Positions 1 to 7,124 of a stretch of DNA of 11,663 nt are shown here, one piece after another; the first letter of the stretch is position 1, and every line of letters begins with the position of its first letter. The notes beneath the pieces are model-generated. The model saw only the letters and a list, made by a program, of their open reading frames with translations. It was not told the DNA's origin and searched no databases. Source of the DNA: Bacillota bacterium (GTDB lineage: Bacteria > Bacillota > Sulfobacillia > JAJZYS01 > JAJZLH01); contig JAJZLY010000003.1 of assembly GCA_021850485.1 (NCBI GenBank), positions 1 through 11,663 on the forward strand. The letters are read 5' to 3'. Made by a program: the position numbers and the translations under genes.

Positions 1-57
1 CTGGACCAGCCCGTCCTGGCTCAGTCCCTGCGGCGCTTTAGGCTGGGTCTTGGCCAT
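1..57 (-). CDS. Partial CDS (N-terminus only), probably E1-alpha subunit of a 2-oxoacid dehydrogenase
   Basis: Only 19 codons are in the window: ATG at 57-55, reading MAKTQPKAPQGLSQDGLVQ and running off the left edge. The start is well supported by an AAAAGGAGG ribosome binding site (65-73), seven bases upstream. The gene begins 27 bases after the leucine dehydrogenase stop on the same strand, so the two very likely form an operon. The short basic, Ala/Pro/Gln-rich tail followed by a 'GLSQDGLVQ' segment resembles the N-termini of thiamine-diphosphate E1-alpha subunits of pyruvate or branched-chain 2-oxoacid dehydrogenases, where a 'Leu-(Ser/Thr)-x-x-x-Leu' helix precedes the first conserved block. 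A leucine dehydrogenase neighbour fits a branched-chain 2-oxoacid dehydrogenase. That a gene starts here is nearly certain; its identity is an inference from context and a few residues. Confidence 0.7.
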   Translation of the reverse strand, partial: MAKTQPKAPQGLSQDGLVQ

Positions 58-84
58 CTCGGATCCTCCTTTTGGCGATCGATC

Positions 85-1161
85 TCAGCTGGTCTTGGCC
101 GGATGCGCCAGGTAGATGCCGGCGTGGCCCTCTCTGCGAATGCGCTCTTCAGCCAGGTGATTGGCGGCTTCCACCGGCAGCAGGTGACCCTCGCGCGACA
201 GGCGGAAGATCTCCTCCAGCCGCTGGCGGATGCCGAGCACGCGCAGTGCGGCCCGCTCCTTGTTGTACCCCCCCGGATTCATTTCGTCTGCCACGTTGAT
301 CACGCCGCCGCCATTGACGATGAAGTCCGGTGCGTACAAAATGCCTCGCTCGGCCAGCATGGCGCCATGCCGGGGCTCTGCCAACTGGTTGTTGGCAGAG
401 CCCGCCACCACCTTGACCCGAAGCCTGGGAATCGTCTGGTCGTTCAAGATGGCGCCGAGCGCACAGGGCACGAAGGCCGCGCCGACAACGTCATAGATCT
501 GGTCCGGCTCCACCGCCGAGACATTCGGGTTGGTCAGGGCAGAACTGACTTTGGCCGGATCGATGTCGGTCACCACAACCTGGCCGCCCTCGGCGGTCAA
601 CTGGTCAACCAGGTAACGACCGACATGGCCCAAGCCTTGGACGGCGAAGGTACGTCCGGCGATCTCTCCGGAGCCATAGGCCTCCTTGAGAGCTGCTTCG
701 ATCGAGACGAACACGCCCACTGAAGTCGCCGACGAGGGATCCCCAGATGCCCCCTTCAGCCCCCGGACATGAGTGGTCTGGCGCGCTACGACGGCCATGT
801 CCTCGGTGGTGGTCCCGACGTCCTCGGCCGTTACGTAGCGACCGCCCAGGCTCTCGATAAAACGGCCGACCGCCTCGAACAGGGCTTCGCGGTCGGCGCC
901 CGGAGCGGCAATCACAACCGTCTTGCCACCGCCAAGGTCAAGCCCCATGGCAGCATTCTTGTAGGTCATGCCTTCAGACAGCCGCAACACGTCTTGAACG
1001 GCATCGTCGTCCTTGGCGTAACTCCACATCCGGCAACCGCCCAGGGCCGGCCCCAGTGCCGTGCTGTGAATGCCAACCACCATCTTCAACCCGCTGTGCT
1101 TGTCGTAGCAAAACACTACCTGCTCGTGCCCGTGCCGTTCCATTTCCGCGAAGATATCCAT
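85..1161 (-). CDS. bcd: Leucine (branched-chain amino acid) dehydrogenase
   Basis: A 358-residue cytoplasmic NAD-dependent Glu/Leu/Phe/Val dehydrogenase that reversibly deaminates leucine, isoleucine and valine to 2-oxo acids and ammonia. The family landmarks are present at usual positions: substrate-binding Lys68 and catalytic Lys80 in MTYKNAAMGLDLGGGKT (65-81), Asp114 in TAEDVGTT, GDPSSATSVGV (140-150), the nucleotide-binding GLGHVG loop (176-181), and a C-terminal NGGGVINVADE segment. The length matches bacillar enzymes (about 360-370). The ATG at 1161 has a GGAGG six bases upstream. The downstream gene looks like an E1-alpha subunit, so the pair probably feeds branched 2-oxo acids into acyl-CoA synthesis, either for energy or as primers for iso/anteiso fatty acids. 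A 111-base gap separates it from the preceding same-strand gene; I see no convincing promoter or terminator there. The symbol follows Bacillus usage; ldh and leuDH are also used. Confidence 0.95.
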   Translation of the reverse strand: MDIFAEMERHGHEQVVFCYDKHSGLKMVVGIHSTALGPALGGCRMWSYAKDDDAVQDVLRLSEGMTYKNAAMGLDLGGGKTVVIAAPGADREALFEAVGRFIESLGGRYVTAEDVGTTTEDMAVVARQTTHVRGLKGASGDPSSATSVGVFVSIEAALKEAYGSGEIAGRTFAVQGLGHVGRYLVDQLTAEGGQVVVTDIDPAKVSSALTNPNVSAVEPDQIYDVVGAAFVPCALGAILNDQTIPRLRVKVVAGSANNQLAEPRHGAMLAERGILYAPDFIVNGGGVINVADEMNPGGYNKERAALRVLGIRQRLEEIFRLSREGHLLPVEAANHLAEERIRREGHAGIYLAHPAKTS

Positions 1162-1272
1162 CTCAATCCTCCATCACAGGGATTGTGCCTCAGGCGCGTC
1201 CGGACGGCTGCCGATCCGATCCCCGGCTCCACGTTTTCGGTTGCCATACTCCAAGATACCCCACTTCTACGC

Positions 1273-2067
1273 TCACGGCACACGCCCTTGCCGACCCCAC
1301 TGATCGATCGCCGTCAGCCACCGGTGGCGGTTGATCAGCTCACTGAGCGAATGTCGCTCCGTGTACAGATGCAGTCCAACCAGGGCGATCAAAAAGATGG
1401 CCTGCCAAACGACATCGAAGCCTAAAATTCCGAGTCCAGCGGCGGCGCCGAGGGCGTTCGCTCCGGTGTCTCCCAACATGGCCGAGCCCGCCAGGTCTTC
1501 TGGCAATAGAGCGATGGCGCCACCGGTGAAGCCTGCCCAACTGGCACCTGAGGCGAGCGTACTCGCCACCAGCAACGGGATGGCAACTTTCAACGCCCGA
1601 CCTGGCCTGAGGTCGAGCAGGTTGATGGCGTTGGCGCTAAGGGCAATCAGCAAGGCGTGGCCAACGACCATCAGGATGCTGCCGCCCCACCACCAGGCCA
1701 CCAGGAGGGCGATCACACCACCGCCCAGCGCCTTCACAGCACCGGTGGTGAAGCGCCCATGCCAAAGTGCCCGCAGATGCCCGTGGAAGCCACCGGCCGA
1801 GCGATCTCCCAGCCGGTCATCGAGGGCGCCCAGGATTGCGAACATCACCACGGTCAGCGCCACGATCGGCCCCCGGCCGGCACCCAGCCACCCTGTGATC
1901 AAGGCCAGCAGCGCCCCGCCGGCTGCGACCAACAAGCCGGTTCCCACCACCACCGGCTGTCCGAGGAAATTGTTTCGGAGCCAACCCCAGCGGGCGAGGT
2001 GCAGCCGTTGCCAGGGGGCGATCAGGCGTGTCAGCGCCCACCCGGCTACGAGTGCCAGCAGTTCCAC
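1273..2067 (-). CDS. MraY/WecA-like polytopic glycosyltransferase family 4 protein
   Basis: About 264 residues, almost entirely hydrophobic helices, belonging to the polyprenyl-phosphate phospho-N-acetylhexosamine transferase superfamily (MraY, WecA, TagO). These enzymes move a sugar-1-phosphate from a UDP-sugar to undecaprenyl phosphate at the cytoplasmic membrane face. Visible motifs (numbered from the GTG start): LDDRLGDR (82-89), GHLRALWHGRFTTGAVKA (96-113), NAINLLDLRPGRALK (146-160) and MLGDTGAN (197-204). In classical enzymes the third motif is NLTDGxDGLA; here the DGxDG part is replaced by DLRPG, so substrate and reaction should not be assumed. The protein is also shorter than MraY (about 320-360). 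I chose GTG at 2067, which gives a first membrane helix at once and a 22-base overlap with the preceding gene. A TTG at 2109 would add 14 residues and a 64-base overlap. It ends the steA-steB-GT2 train. Confidence 0.8.
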   Translation of the reverse strand: MELLALVAGWALTRLIAPWQRLHLARWGWLRNNFLGQPVVVGTGLLVAAGGALLALITGWLGAGRGPIVALTVVMFAILGALDDRLGDRSAGGFHGHLRALWHGRFTTGAVKALGGGVIALLVAWWWGGSILMVVGHALLIALSANAINLLDLRPGRALKVAIPLLVASTLASGASWAGFTGGAIALLPEDLAGSAMLGDTGANALGAAAGLGILGFDVVWQAIFLIALVGLHLYTERHSLSELINRHRWLTAIDQWGRQGRVP

Positions 2068-2711
2068 AGCGCCTGCACCACCCCAACGAATTGCCCGCCA
2101 CGGTGCCAAAAATCCCGCAGCCGACGGCCGGTCGGACGGTGGGACATCTGGGTCTCCACCTCGACCACGGTCAGCCCCCTGCGCAAGGCTTGGATGGTCA
2201 TCCGGACCTCCACCTGCCAGCCTCGGCCCAAATCACCCAGCTCAGACAACGCTTGGCGACGGCAGGCTCGCTGGCCCGACAGCGGGGCCTGCATCTGCCT
2301 GCCGGTCAGGTGCCGGATGCCCCAGCGGGCCAGCCCGACGACCAGTCCGAAACCCCCACGGTGCGCCTGCTTCGGGAACGTGGCGATCGCCAGGTCGGCC
2401 GCTCCGGAGTCTACTGCCGCCAGCAGGCGGCTGGCCTCGCCTACACTTTCACCTAAGTCGGCGTCCAGGGTCAGCACCACATCCGCACAAGCGGCCTCGA
2501 CACCGAGGCGCAAAGCCTGAGCCTTGCCGACATTGGCCGACAGCGACACCACTTCGGCACCGCCGGCCCTGGCCAACGTGGCTGTGTTATCGCTCGAGCC
2601 GTCATCGACAACGATCACCTGGACGACCCCGGGCAAGGCCCAGGCCGCCTTGACCGAGGCGGCGATCGTGTCCGCCTCGTTATGCGCCGGGAACACCACG
2701 GAGACAGTCAA
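2046..2711 (-). CDS. GT-A fold glycosyltransferase, family 2
   Basis: A 221-residue soluble GT2 enzyme resembling dolichol-phosphate-mannose-synthase-type transferases, which pass a sugar from a nucleotide donor to a polyprenyl phosphate or a cell-surface acceptor. Seen in the sequence: SVVFPAHNEA (4-13), VIVVDDGSSDNT (32-43), NVGKAQALRLG (60-70), the metal-binding LDADLGE (82-88, the DxD motif) and PLSGQRACRR (143-152), followed by GWQVEV, typical of the acceptor side. There is no C-terminal membrane domain, unlike GtrB-type enzymes, so it is peripheral or works with the membrane protein encoded next. It starts at a TTG that overlaps the steB stop (TTGA), with no Shine-Dalgarno sequence upstream. 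The conserved first strand begins at residue 3, so no later start is possible; translational coupling to steB is the likely explanation. The exact donor and acceptor cannot be read from the sequence. Confidence 0.85.
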   Translation of the reverse strand: MTVSVVFPAHNEADTIAASVKAAWALPGVVQVIVVDDGSSDNTATLARAGGAEVVSLSANVGKAQALRLGVEAACADVVLTLDADLGESVGEASRLLAAVDSGAADLAIATFPKQAHRGGFGLVVGLARWGIRHLTGRQMQAPLSGQRACRRQALSELGDLGRGWQVEVRMTIQALRRGLTVVEVETQMSHRPTGRRLRDFWHRGGQFVGVVQALWNCWHS

Positions 2712-3586
2712 GGAGTGGCGCTGATCGGCATTAGGGCTTGAGCCGTCGGCAAGAGGCCGTAATTTCCGACCGTGCCGGTCAAGCCCCAGACGGTGGCCAC
2801 CTGACCACTGGCCAGATCGAGGTCATCAACGGTTGTGACGCCAAGACCCTGAAAGAGGGGGATGGTGGAGTACTGAACCGGGACGGTCGACCACTGCCCG
2901 GCCACCGCCGGTAGTCTGTCGGCCTTCAAGATCCGCACCAGAGGCACTCCGAGCAGCCCGGCCAGCGGATCACTGGCGTTGACCGATCCAGCGATCAGCA
3001 CCACACCGCCGACTTGACTGGTCAAAGCCCCGCTAACCCTGAACAGGCCGAGTGCCTCCAGCTGCGTGAGCGGGGCCAAACTGCCCGCTTCAAAGCTGGC
3101 ACCGATCTGCTTGGCCAGCGCCGGGTAGACCGCCTGAGGCGTCGCCGGAACGTTCAAGATGGCGCCCGCCTCAGCCCACACCGCGGAGGTGGCGGCTGGC
3201 TGTGGGTCCAGGGTCACCACCGGCCCGAGAGTTGCACCCGCCTGGCGCAAGACGCTAACCACCGGCGCACTGCCGGCGCGTGCGCTGGTAGTCACGACCG
3301 CCACCACCGTCCCGGTCAGTTTTCCAGAGACCATGTACGGCACCACACCCGCTGCGAACTGATTGGCCACCGCAAGCTGGGCGCTTTGCCGGGTGAGTTG
3401 ACTGTGTAGGGACGTTTCTGCCGTCTGCAGGTTGTGGAAGTCCACCTGAAGACGGGTGATCATGCCCCGCTCCTGGCTGATCACAGCCCGGCCGCCGATC
3501 ATGTCGATGCCCACCAGAATTCCGATGCCCAGAGCCAAGAAGACGGCCACCAGCGAGATCAGGTGCGTGCGGAGGTCGATCACCAA
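2708..3586 (-). CDS. steB: SteB/MctB-type copper transporter-family protein (DUF3186-like)
   Basis: A 292-residue membrane-anchored protein of the family of Corynebacterium SteB and Mycobacterium MctB (Rv1698). The N-terminus VIDLRTHLISLVAVFLALGIGILVG (2-26) is the family hallmark and forms the single membrane helix; residues about 33-70 are heptad-like and probably coiled coil; the rest is an extracytoplasmic Ala/Val/Thr-rich alpha/beta domain. In Corynebacterium, SteA and SteB together are needed for proper daughter-cell separation; in Mycobacterium MctB has been described as a copper-related channel. The monoderm context and the SteA neighbour favour the cell-separation role. The start is TTG at 3586, ten bases after AGAGGAG; GTG at 3583 is possible but badly spaced. 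It lies 22 bases after steA and overlaps the GT2 gene by 4 bases. Confidence 0.85.
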   Translation of the reverse strand: MVIDLRTHLISLVAVFLALGIGILVGIDMIGGRAVISQERGMITRLQVDFHNLQTAETSLHSQLTRQSAQLAVANQFAAGVVPYMVSGKLTGTVVAVVTTSARAGSAPVVSVLRQAGATLGPVVTLDPQPAATSAVWAEAGAILNVPATPQAVYPALAKQIGASFEAGSLAPLTQLEALGLFRVSGALTSQVGGVVLIAGSVNASDPLAGLLGVPLVRILKADRLPAVAGQWSTVPVQYSTIPLFQGLGVTTVDDLDLASGQVATVWGLTGTVGNYGLLPTAQALMPISATP

Positions 3587-3608
3587 GGCGGCAAATCTCC
3601 TCTCTAGC

Positions 3609-4784
3609 TCAGAAACCGAAGGTGTAGCGAAGCTTCAGCCAGATGATCTGGCCCAAATTCTGAGTCGCTGGGGCGGAGAGAAAGATCAAGATCATGGTCA
3701 GCAGTCCCGCCCCAGCCAGGACCACCAGGTGGGTCCAGCGCACGCCGCGCTGATACAATTTACTGACGCCCTTGGCATCGACCAGGATACTCCCAACTTT
3801 GATTCTGGTCAGCAAGGTGGAGGCCATTCCCGGCCGACCCTTCTCCAGAAACTCGAACATGCTCAGGTGGCTTCCCACCGCTACGATCAGCTCCGCGCCC
3901 TGTTCGTAGGCGAGTAGCATCGCCAAATCTTCAGACGTGCCAATCGACCTGACCAAGCAGTGGCGGAGACCAAGCTTCTGGAGCCTTTCCTGTCCAGGCG
4001 CCCGGCCATCCGGATAGGCATGGACCACCAGTTCGGCGCCGCTGGTCAGCGCGTGATCGGATACGGAGTCCATGTCGCCAACGATCAGATGGGGTTTCAT
4101 GCCGGCGCTGAGCAAGGCGTCGGCGCCCCCGTCCACGCCGATGAGAACCGGATGCACTTCCCGAATGTAGCCGCGGACGGCGGCCAGATCCCGGCCATAG
4201 TCCTGGCCCCGAATCACGATCAGAACTTGGCGGCCGTGAAATTGGGTGGTCAACGACGGCGGTGAGAGCGGGGACAAGATCAAGGATTTCTCTGCTTCGG
4301 CGTAGGCCAAGGTGTTGCCGATGAACTGCTCCAATTCACCGTGTAAGCGACGACGCCCCGCCGTCATCTGCTCCTCGATCTCAGCTGCCCCGATCCGGCT
4401 CGCTGCACAGATCGGGTGGTTGCCCTGATCGAGGATATTCCGACCGTCGAAGCTGATCTCCGCGCCTTCGGTGAACGCTGCCAGGTCGGCAGCTTGCGCT
4501 TCGATCAGGGCGATCCCATGTTCGTGCAGGATCTGGGCGCCAAGCGCCGGGAAACGGCCCGTGAGAAAGGGGCGGACATTCACGACCGCCCGCACCCGGC
4601 TGTGGACCAGGGCTCGGGCCGCCGTTTCGTCGAGGTCTTCGTGGGCGACGACAGCCAGATCACCGGGGCGCAACCGCAGTGCCAAGCGCTTGGTCTTGAC
4701 ATCGACTCGAGCCCTGCCCTGCAGCGGACTAGACGGAGGGCTGTTCGGCCTCATTTTCAGACGGCGGCGAATCCCATCAAGCAT
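3609..4784 (-). CDS. steA: Putative cytokinetic ring protein SteA
   Basis: A 391-residue protein of the SteA family, which carries a thiamin-pyrophosphokinase-like fold. Visible landmarks are GVDGGADALL (216-225) and the acidic VGDMDSVSD motif (235-243), which in true thiamin pyrophosphokinases binds metal and nucleotide. A single C-terminal membrane helix lies at about 353-369, followed by a short basic/aromatic tail. In Corynebacterium glutamicum SteA is recruited to the septum and, with SteB, controls peptidoglycan-hydrolase-dependent cell separation; its ligand is not settled. The order recN-steA-steB here matches recN-Rv1697-Rv1698 of Mycobacterium tuberculosis. The ATG at 4784 is preceded by GGAGG with a seven-base spacer. 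It follows recN after a 235-base gap, so it may have its own promoter. It is not a thiamin-synthesis gene: the long N-terminal region and membrane anchor are SteA features. Confidence 0.9.
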   Translation of the reverse strand: MLDGIRRRLKMRPNSPPSSPLQGRARVDVKTKRLALRLRPGDLAVVAHEDLDETAARALVHSRVRAVVNVRPFLTGRFPALGAQILHEHGIALIEAQAADLAAFTEGAEISFDGRNILDQGNHPICAASRIGAAEIEEQMTAGRRRLHGELEQFIGNTLAYAEAEKSLILSPLSPPSLTTQFHGRQVLIVIRGQDYGRDLAAVRGYIREVHPVLIGVDGGADALLSAGMKPHLIVGDMDSVSDHALTSGAELVVHAYPDGRAPGQERLQKLGLRHCLVRSIGTSEDLAMLLAYEQGAELIVAVGSHLSMFEFLEKGRPGMASTLLTRIKVGSILVDAKGVSKLYQRGVRWTHLVVLAGAGLLTMILIFLSAPATQNLGQIIWLKLRYTFGF

Positions 4785-4890
4785 GGCCTACCCTCCACCC
4801 CGTGGCGACAGCCAAATCAGTCTGAGAGGAAATCATGCGTGATGGCGCGCCACCCTTGGAGTCAGAGTGTTCGACGACGCTCGAACTCAT
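4777..4890 (-). CDS. Possible 37-codon ORF overlapping the steA start (speculative)
   Basis: In the gap between recN and steA an ATG at 4890, four bases after AAAGGACAGG, opens a 37-residue frame beginning MSSSVVEHSDSKGGAPSR. Its TGA (4779-4777) lies inside the first codons of steA, so the two overlap by 8 bases (ATGCTTGA). This is the geometry of a translationally coupled leader ORF. The peptide is polar, has no membrane segment and no family I recognise. A weak -10-like TAGACT (4907-4902, minus strand) lies just upstream, but without a good -35; if used, the steA transcript would start at about 4895 and the ORF would be almost leaderless. steA has its own good ribosome binding site, so the ORF may be chance. 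Confidence 0.2.
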   Translation of the reverse strand: MSSSVVEHSDSKGGAPSRMISSQTDLAVATGWRVGHA

Positions 4891-5019
4891 CCTGTCCTTT
4901 CAGTCTATGCGACGACCGCTGCGACCGCCAGTTGCCCGCCCGCCGGTTGCTGGGTGACTGCCGAAGAGCCCGGTGCGACAGCCGTGGCCGTCAGGTGCCA
5001 GGTGCGGCCGCCGCATCGG

Positions 5020-6642
5020 CTACTCGCCACGGCCCAGGCGCAGCAGTTCCCTAGCGTGGTCCTGACCAAGTCCCTGGCGCGTGCCAGCCAGCATCCTTGC
5101 CACCTCATGTACTCGATCTTCACTGCTCAGATGGCGGACGACTCCCAGCGTACGGCCAGCACTCACCTCCTTACTGACTGCCAAGTGGTGATCGGCATGA
5201 GCTGCCACCACCGCTTGATGCGTTACAGCGACCACCTGACCCAGGGCTGCCAACTCGCGCAGCCGTTTGGCTACCGCCTGGGCGCTGTCGCCGCCCAACC
5301 CCTGGTCCACCTCATCGAGCAACAGCACCCGTCGCTCGTTGGCCTTGGCTACCTGGCGGAGCGCCAAAAGGAGGCGGCTTTGTTCGCCACCGGATGCGAT
5401 CGCAGCCACCGGTTGCGCCTGTTCCCCGGGATTGGGTTGAAACCAAAAACTGACAGCCTCCTCGGCAACATCCACCCGAAAGCTCGCCGCCGAAAAGCCC
5501 AAAAAGCGCAACTCGGCCTCCACCTCAGCAGAAAGACGGATAGCGGCCTGCCTGCGGCCAGCCCAGACGATGCGATCTAATTCGTCTGCCTCACGTTGCA
5601 GCGCGGTCGTCTCCGCCTCCAGCCGCCCCAGTTCCGTCTCAGCTTCAGCGAACCGCTGGAGTTCTGCCTCCGCCGTTTCGGCGTATGCCAAAACAGCTGT
5701 TACGTCGTCGCCATACTTGCGTTTGAGATCCTCGATCAACAGCAGTCGTTCTTCGACCTGAGTACCTTCGGTCGCCGTGCCCTCCATCCCCTCATGCATC
5801 ACGGCCAGACGCTGGCCGAGATCTTGCAGCAACTCGAGGAGGTGGCTGGCCTCACTGACCCACTCGGAGAGTTCCGGCGACAGCTCGCCAAAGCGGCTGA
5901 GCTGGGCCTCAGCACGAGCCAGCAGATCATAGGCACCCGGTCTGCCGCCACCCAAAATGGCAAGTCGGCCGCCCGTCAGCGCCTCCAACAATGCCTCTCG
6001 CTCGGCCAGAAGATGACGGCGACGGCGCAGCTGGTCTTCTTCGCCCTCTTCCAACTTCGCAGCTTGGATCTCGGCAATCTGGTAGGCCAAAAGCTCCGTC
6101 TGACGCCGCCGGCCACGTTCATCTCCGCCCAGCTCCTGGGCTCGGGCTTCTATCTGTCGAATCTGACTGCGCAGTCCGGCCCGTCTCGCTACCGGCTCTG
6201 TCAGCTCAGCGAAGGCGTCCAGCAACGAACGCTGGCGGCTGGGAGATAAGATCTCAGCAGGTTCCCCTTGGCCAGTCATGTCGACCAGCTGGGCTCCCGC
6301 CTGTCTAACCACGCTAGCGGTCACCACTTGGCCGTTGATCCGAAAGATGCTCCGACCACTAGTTGAGATCTGGCGGTTGAACAGGATCTGGCCGTCTTCG
6401 TCGGCCACATCCACCAATTCCCCGGCCTCTACTTCGAACAGAGCCGTGATCACCGCTTGATCGCAACCGCTACGCACCACCGACGACTCCGGACGACCCC
6501 CGAGTGCCAGCCGCACAGCCTCGAGGAGGAGGGTCTTACCGGCACCACTCTCGCCACTGATGGCAATCAGGCCCGGCTCAAACACCGCTTCGGCCGTCTC
6601 GAAGATGGAAAAATTCTCGATTCTCACCAATCGTAAAATCAT
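5020..6642 (-). CDS. recN: DNA repair protein RecN
   Basis: A 540-residue SMC-like ATPase that acts early in double-strand-break repair and helps organise broken ends before RecA-dependent recombination. The N-terminal half-domain starts LVRIENFSIFETAEAVFEPG and carries Walker A GESGAGKT (30-37). The middle is rich in Glu, Arg and Leu and forms the antiparallel coiled coil. The C-terminal half has the ABC signature ASGGEQSR (416-423), Walker B LLLDEVDQG with Glu444, and the H-loop VTHQ (His475). The length is slightly below the usual 550-575. The ATG at 6642 overlaps the argR stop (ATGA) and the upstream site is weak, so coupling is likely. Many RecN genes are under LexA control; here it is the third gene of a train and I see no LexA box immediately upstream. 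Confidence 0.96.
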   Translation of the reverse strand: MILRLVRIENFSIFETAEAVFEPGLIAISGESGAGKTLLLEAVRLALGGRPESSVVRSGCDQAVITALFEVEAGELVDVADEDGQILFNRQISTSGRSIFRINGQVVTASVVRQAGAQLVDMTGQGEPAEILSPSRQRSLLDAFAELTEPVARRAGLRSQIRQIEARAQELGGDERGRRRQTELLAYQIAEIQAAKLEEGEEDQLRRRRHLLAEREALLEALTGGRLAILGGGRPGAYDLLARAEAQLSRFGELSPELSEWVSEASHLLELLQDLGQRLAVMHEGMEGTATEGTQVEERLLLIEDLKRKYGDDVTAVLAYAETAEAELQRFAEAETELGRLEAETTALQREADELDRIVWAGRRQAAIRLSAEVEAELRFLGFSAASFRVDVAEEAVSFWFQPNPGEQAQPVAAIASGGEQSRLLLALRQVAKANERRVLLLDEVDQGLGGDSAQAVAKRLRELAALGQVVAVTHQAVVAAHADHHLAVSKEVSAGRTLGVVRHLSSEDRVHEVARMLAGTRQGLGQDHARELLRLGRGE

Positions 6643-7124
6643 CGGCAGAGGGCCCTTAACTGACCGCCAATCTGCTCAGCGCCTAGCTCATCGCGGCCGA
6701 CCAGCAACACGTGCTGACCGTGCGGAAACACGCCCAGCAGGCCTGCCGGCGCCACCTCCTGAACCGCCTGTGCGACCGCCTCGGCGCTGGCCGGCAAGCA
6801 GGTCAGAACCACCAGGTTGCCACTGATCGCCACGTCCATCGTAAGCCGCCTGATTTGGCGAGTGGCACCCGTCAGAGCGTTGTCTTTACTCTTCGGTATG
6901 GTGTAGTGCTCACGCCCGTCTCCGGCGCTTACCTTGCGCAGGCCGAGGGCTCGGATATCTCGCGAGATCGTCGCCTGGGTGACGGCGATACCGGCTTCCA
7001 GGAGTGCGCGCTCCAGGTCAGCTTGGGTGTGGATGGTCCGCCGACTAACCAAATCGGAAATCTTCTGCCGCCGTTTTTGCAGAGAAACAGACACTGCGAT
7101 CGGGATCGGTCGTTTGGCTGTCAT
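6639..7124 (-). CDS. argR: ArgR/AhrC-family transcriptional regulator with altered effector site
   Basis: A 161-residue protein of the arginine repressor family. The N-terminal winged helix-turn-helix is canonical: KRRQKISDLVSRRTIHTQADLERALLEAG, then VTQATISRDIRALGL (48-62) with the signature Thr-Gln-Ala-Thr-x-Ser-Arg-Asp. Family C-terminal domains form hexamers and bind arginine through a GDDT motif in 'GTICGDDT'. Here the equivalent stretch is GVFPHGQH (131-138), so both acidic arginine-contacting residues are gone, and the usual PGNA is PASA (111-114). The fold seems kept (GNLVVLTCLP, GRDELGAEQI). About 14 extra residues precede the helix-turn-helix. ATG at 7124 overlaps the nadK stop (ATGA), with GAGGGAG four bases upstream. 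Position between nadK and recN is typical of Bacillota, where ArgR controls arginine synthesis and catabolism. Whether this copy still responds to arginine is open. Confidence 0.92.
   Translation of the reverse strand: MTAKRPIPIAVSVSLQKRRQKISDLVSRRTIHTQADLERALLEAGIAVTQATISRDIRALGLRKVSAGDGREHYTIPKSKDNALTGATRQIRRLTMDVAISGNLVVLTCLPASAEAVAQAVQEVAPAGLLGVFPHGQHVLLVGRDELGAEQIGGQLRALCR

Noticed and set aside
1162-1272. Promoter or terminator between the MraY-like gene and leucine dehydrogenase
   Set aside because: Only short G+C palindromes (such as GTCCGGAC) and poor -10/-35 matches are visible; nothing is strong enough to annotate.
1331-2653. A 440-codon open frame on the plus strand
   Set aside because: It lies antisense to the GT2 and MraY-like genes, whose motifs are clear. 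Its translation is rich in Ser, Pro, Arg and Ala without any domain, as expected for a shadow frame in G+C-rich DNA.
4835-4957. A 40-codon plus-strand frame after AGAGGAAATC in the recN-steA gap
   Set aside because: It is on the opposite strand to the gene train and the peptide is Pro/Arg-rich without recognisable features.
4905-5123. A 72-codon minus-strand frame overlapping the end of recN
   Set aside because: It overlaps about 100 bases of a well-supported recN in another frame and its Ala/Gly/Thr-rich translation has no motif.
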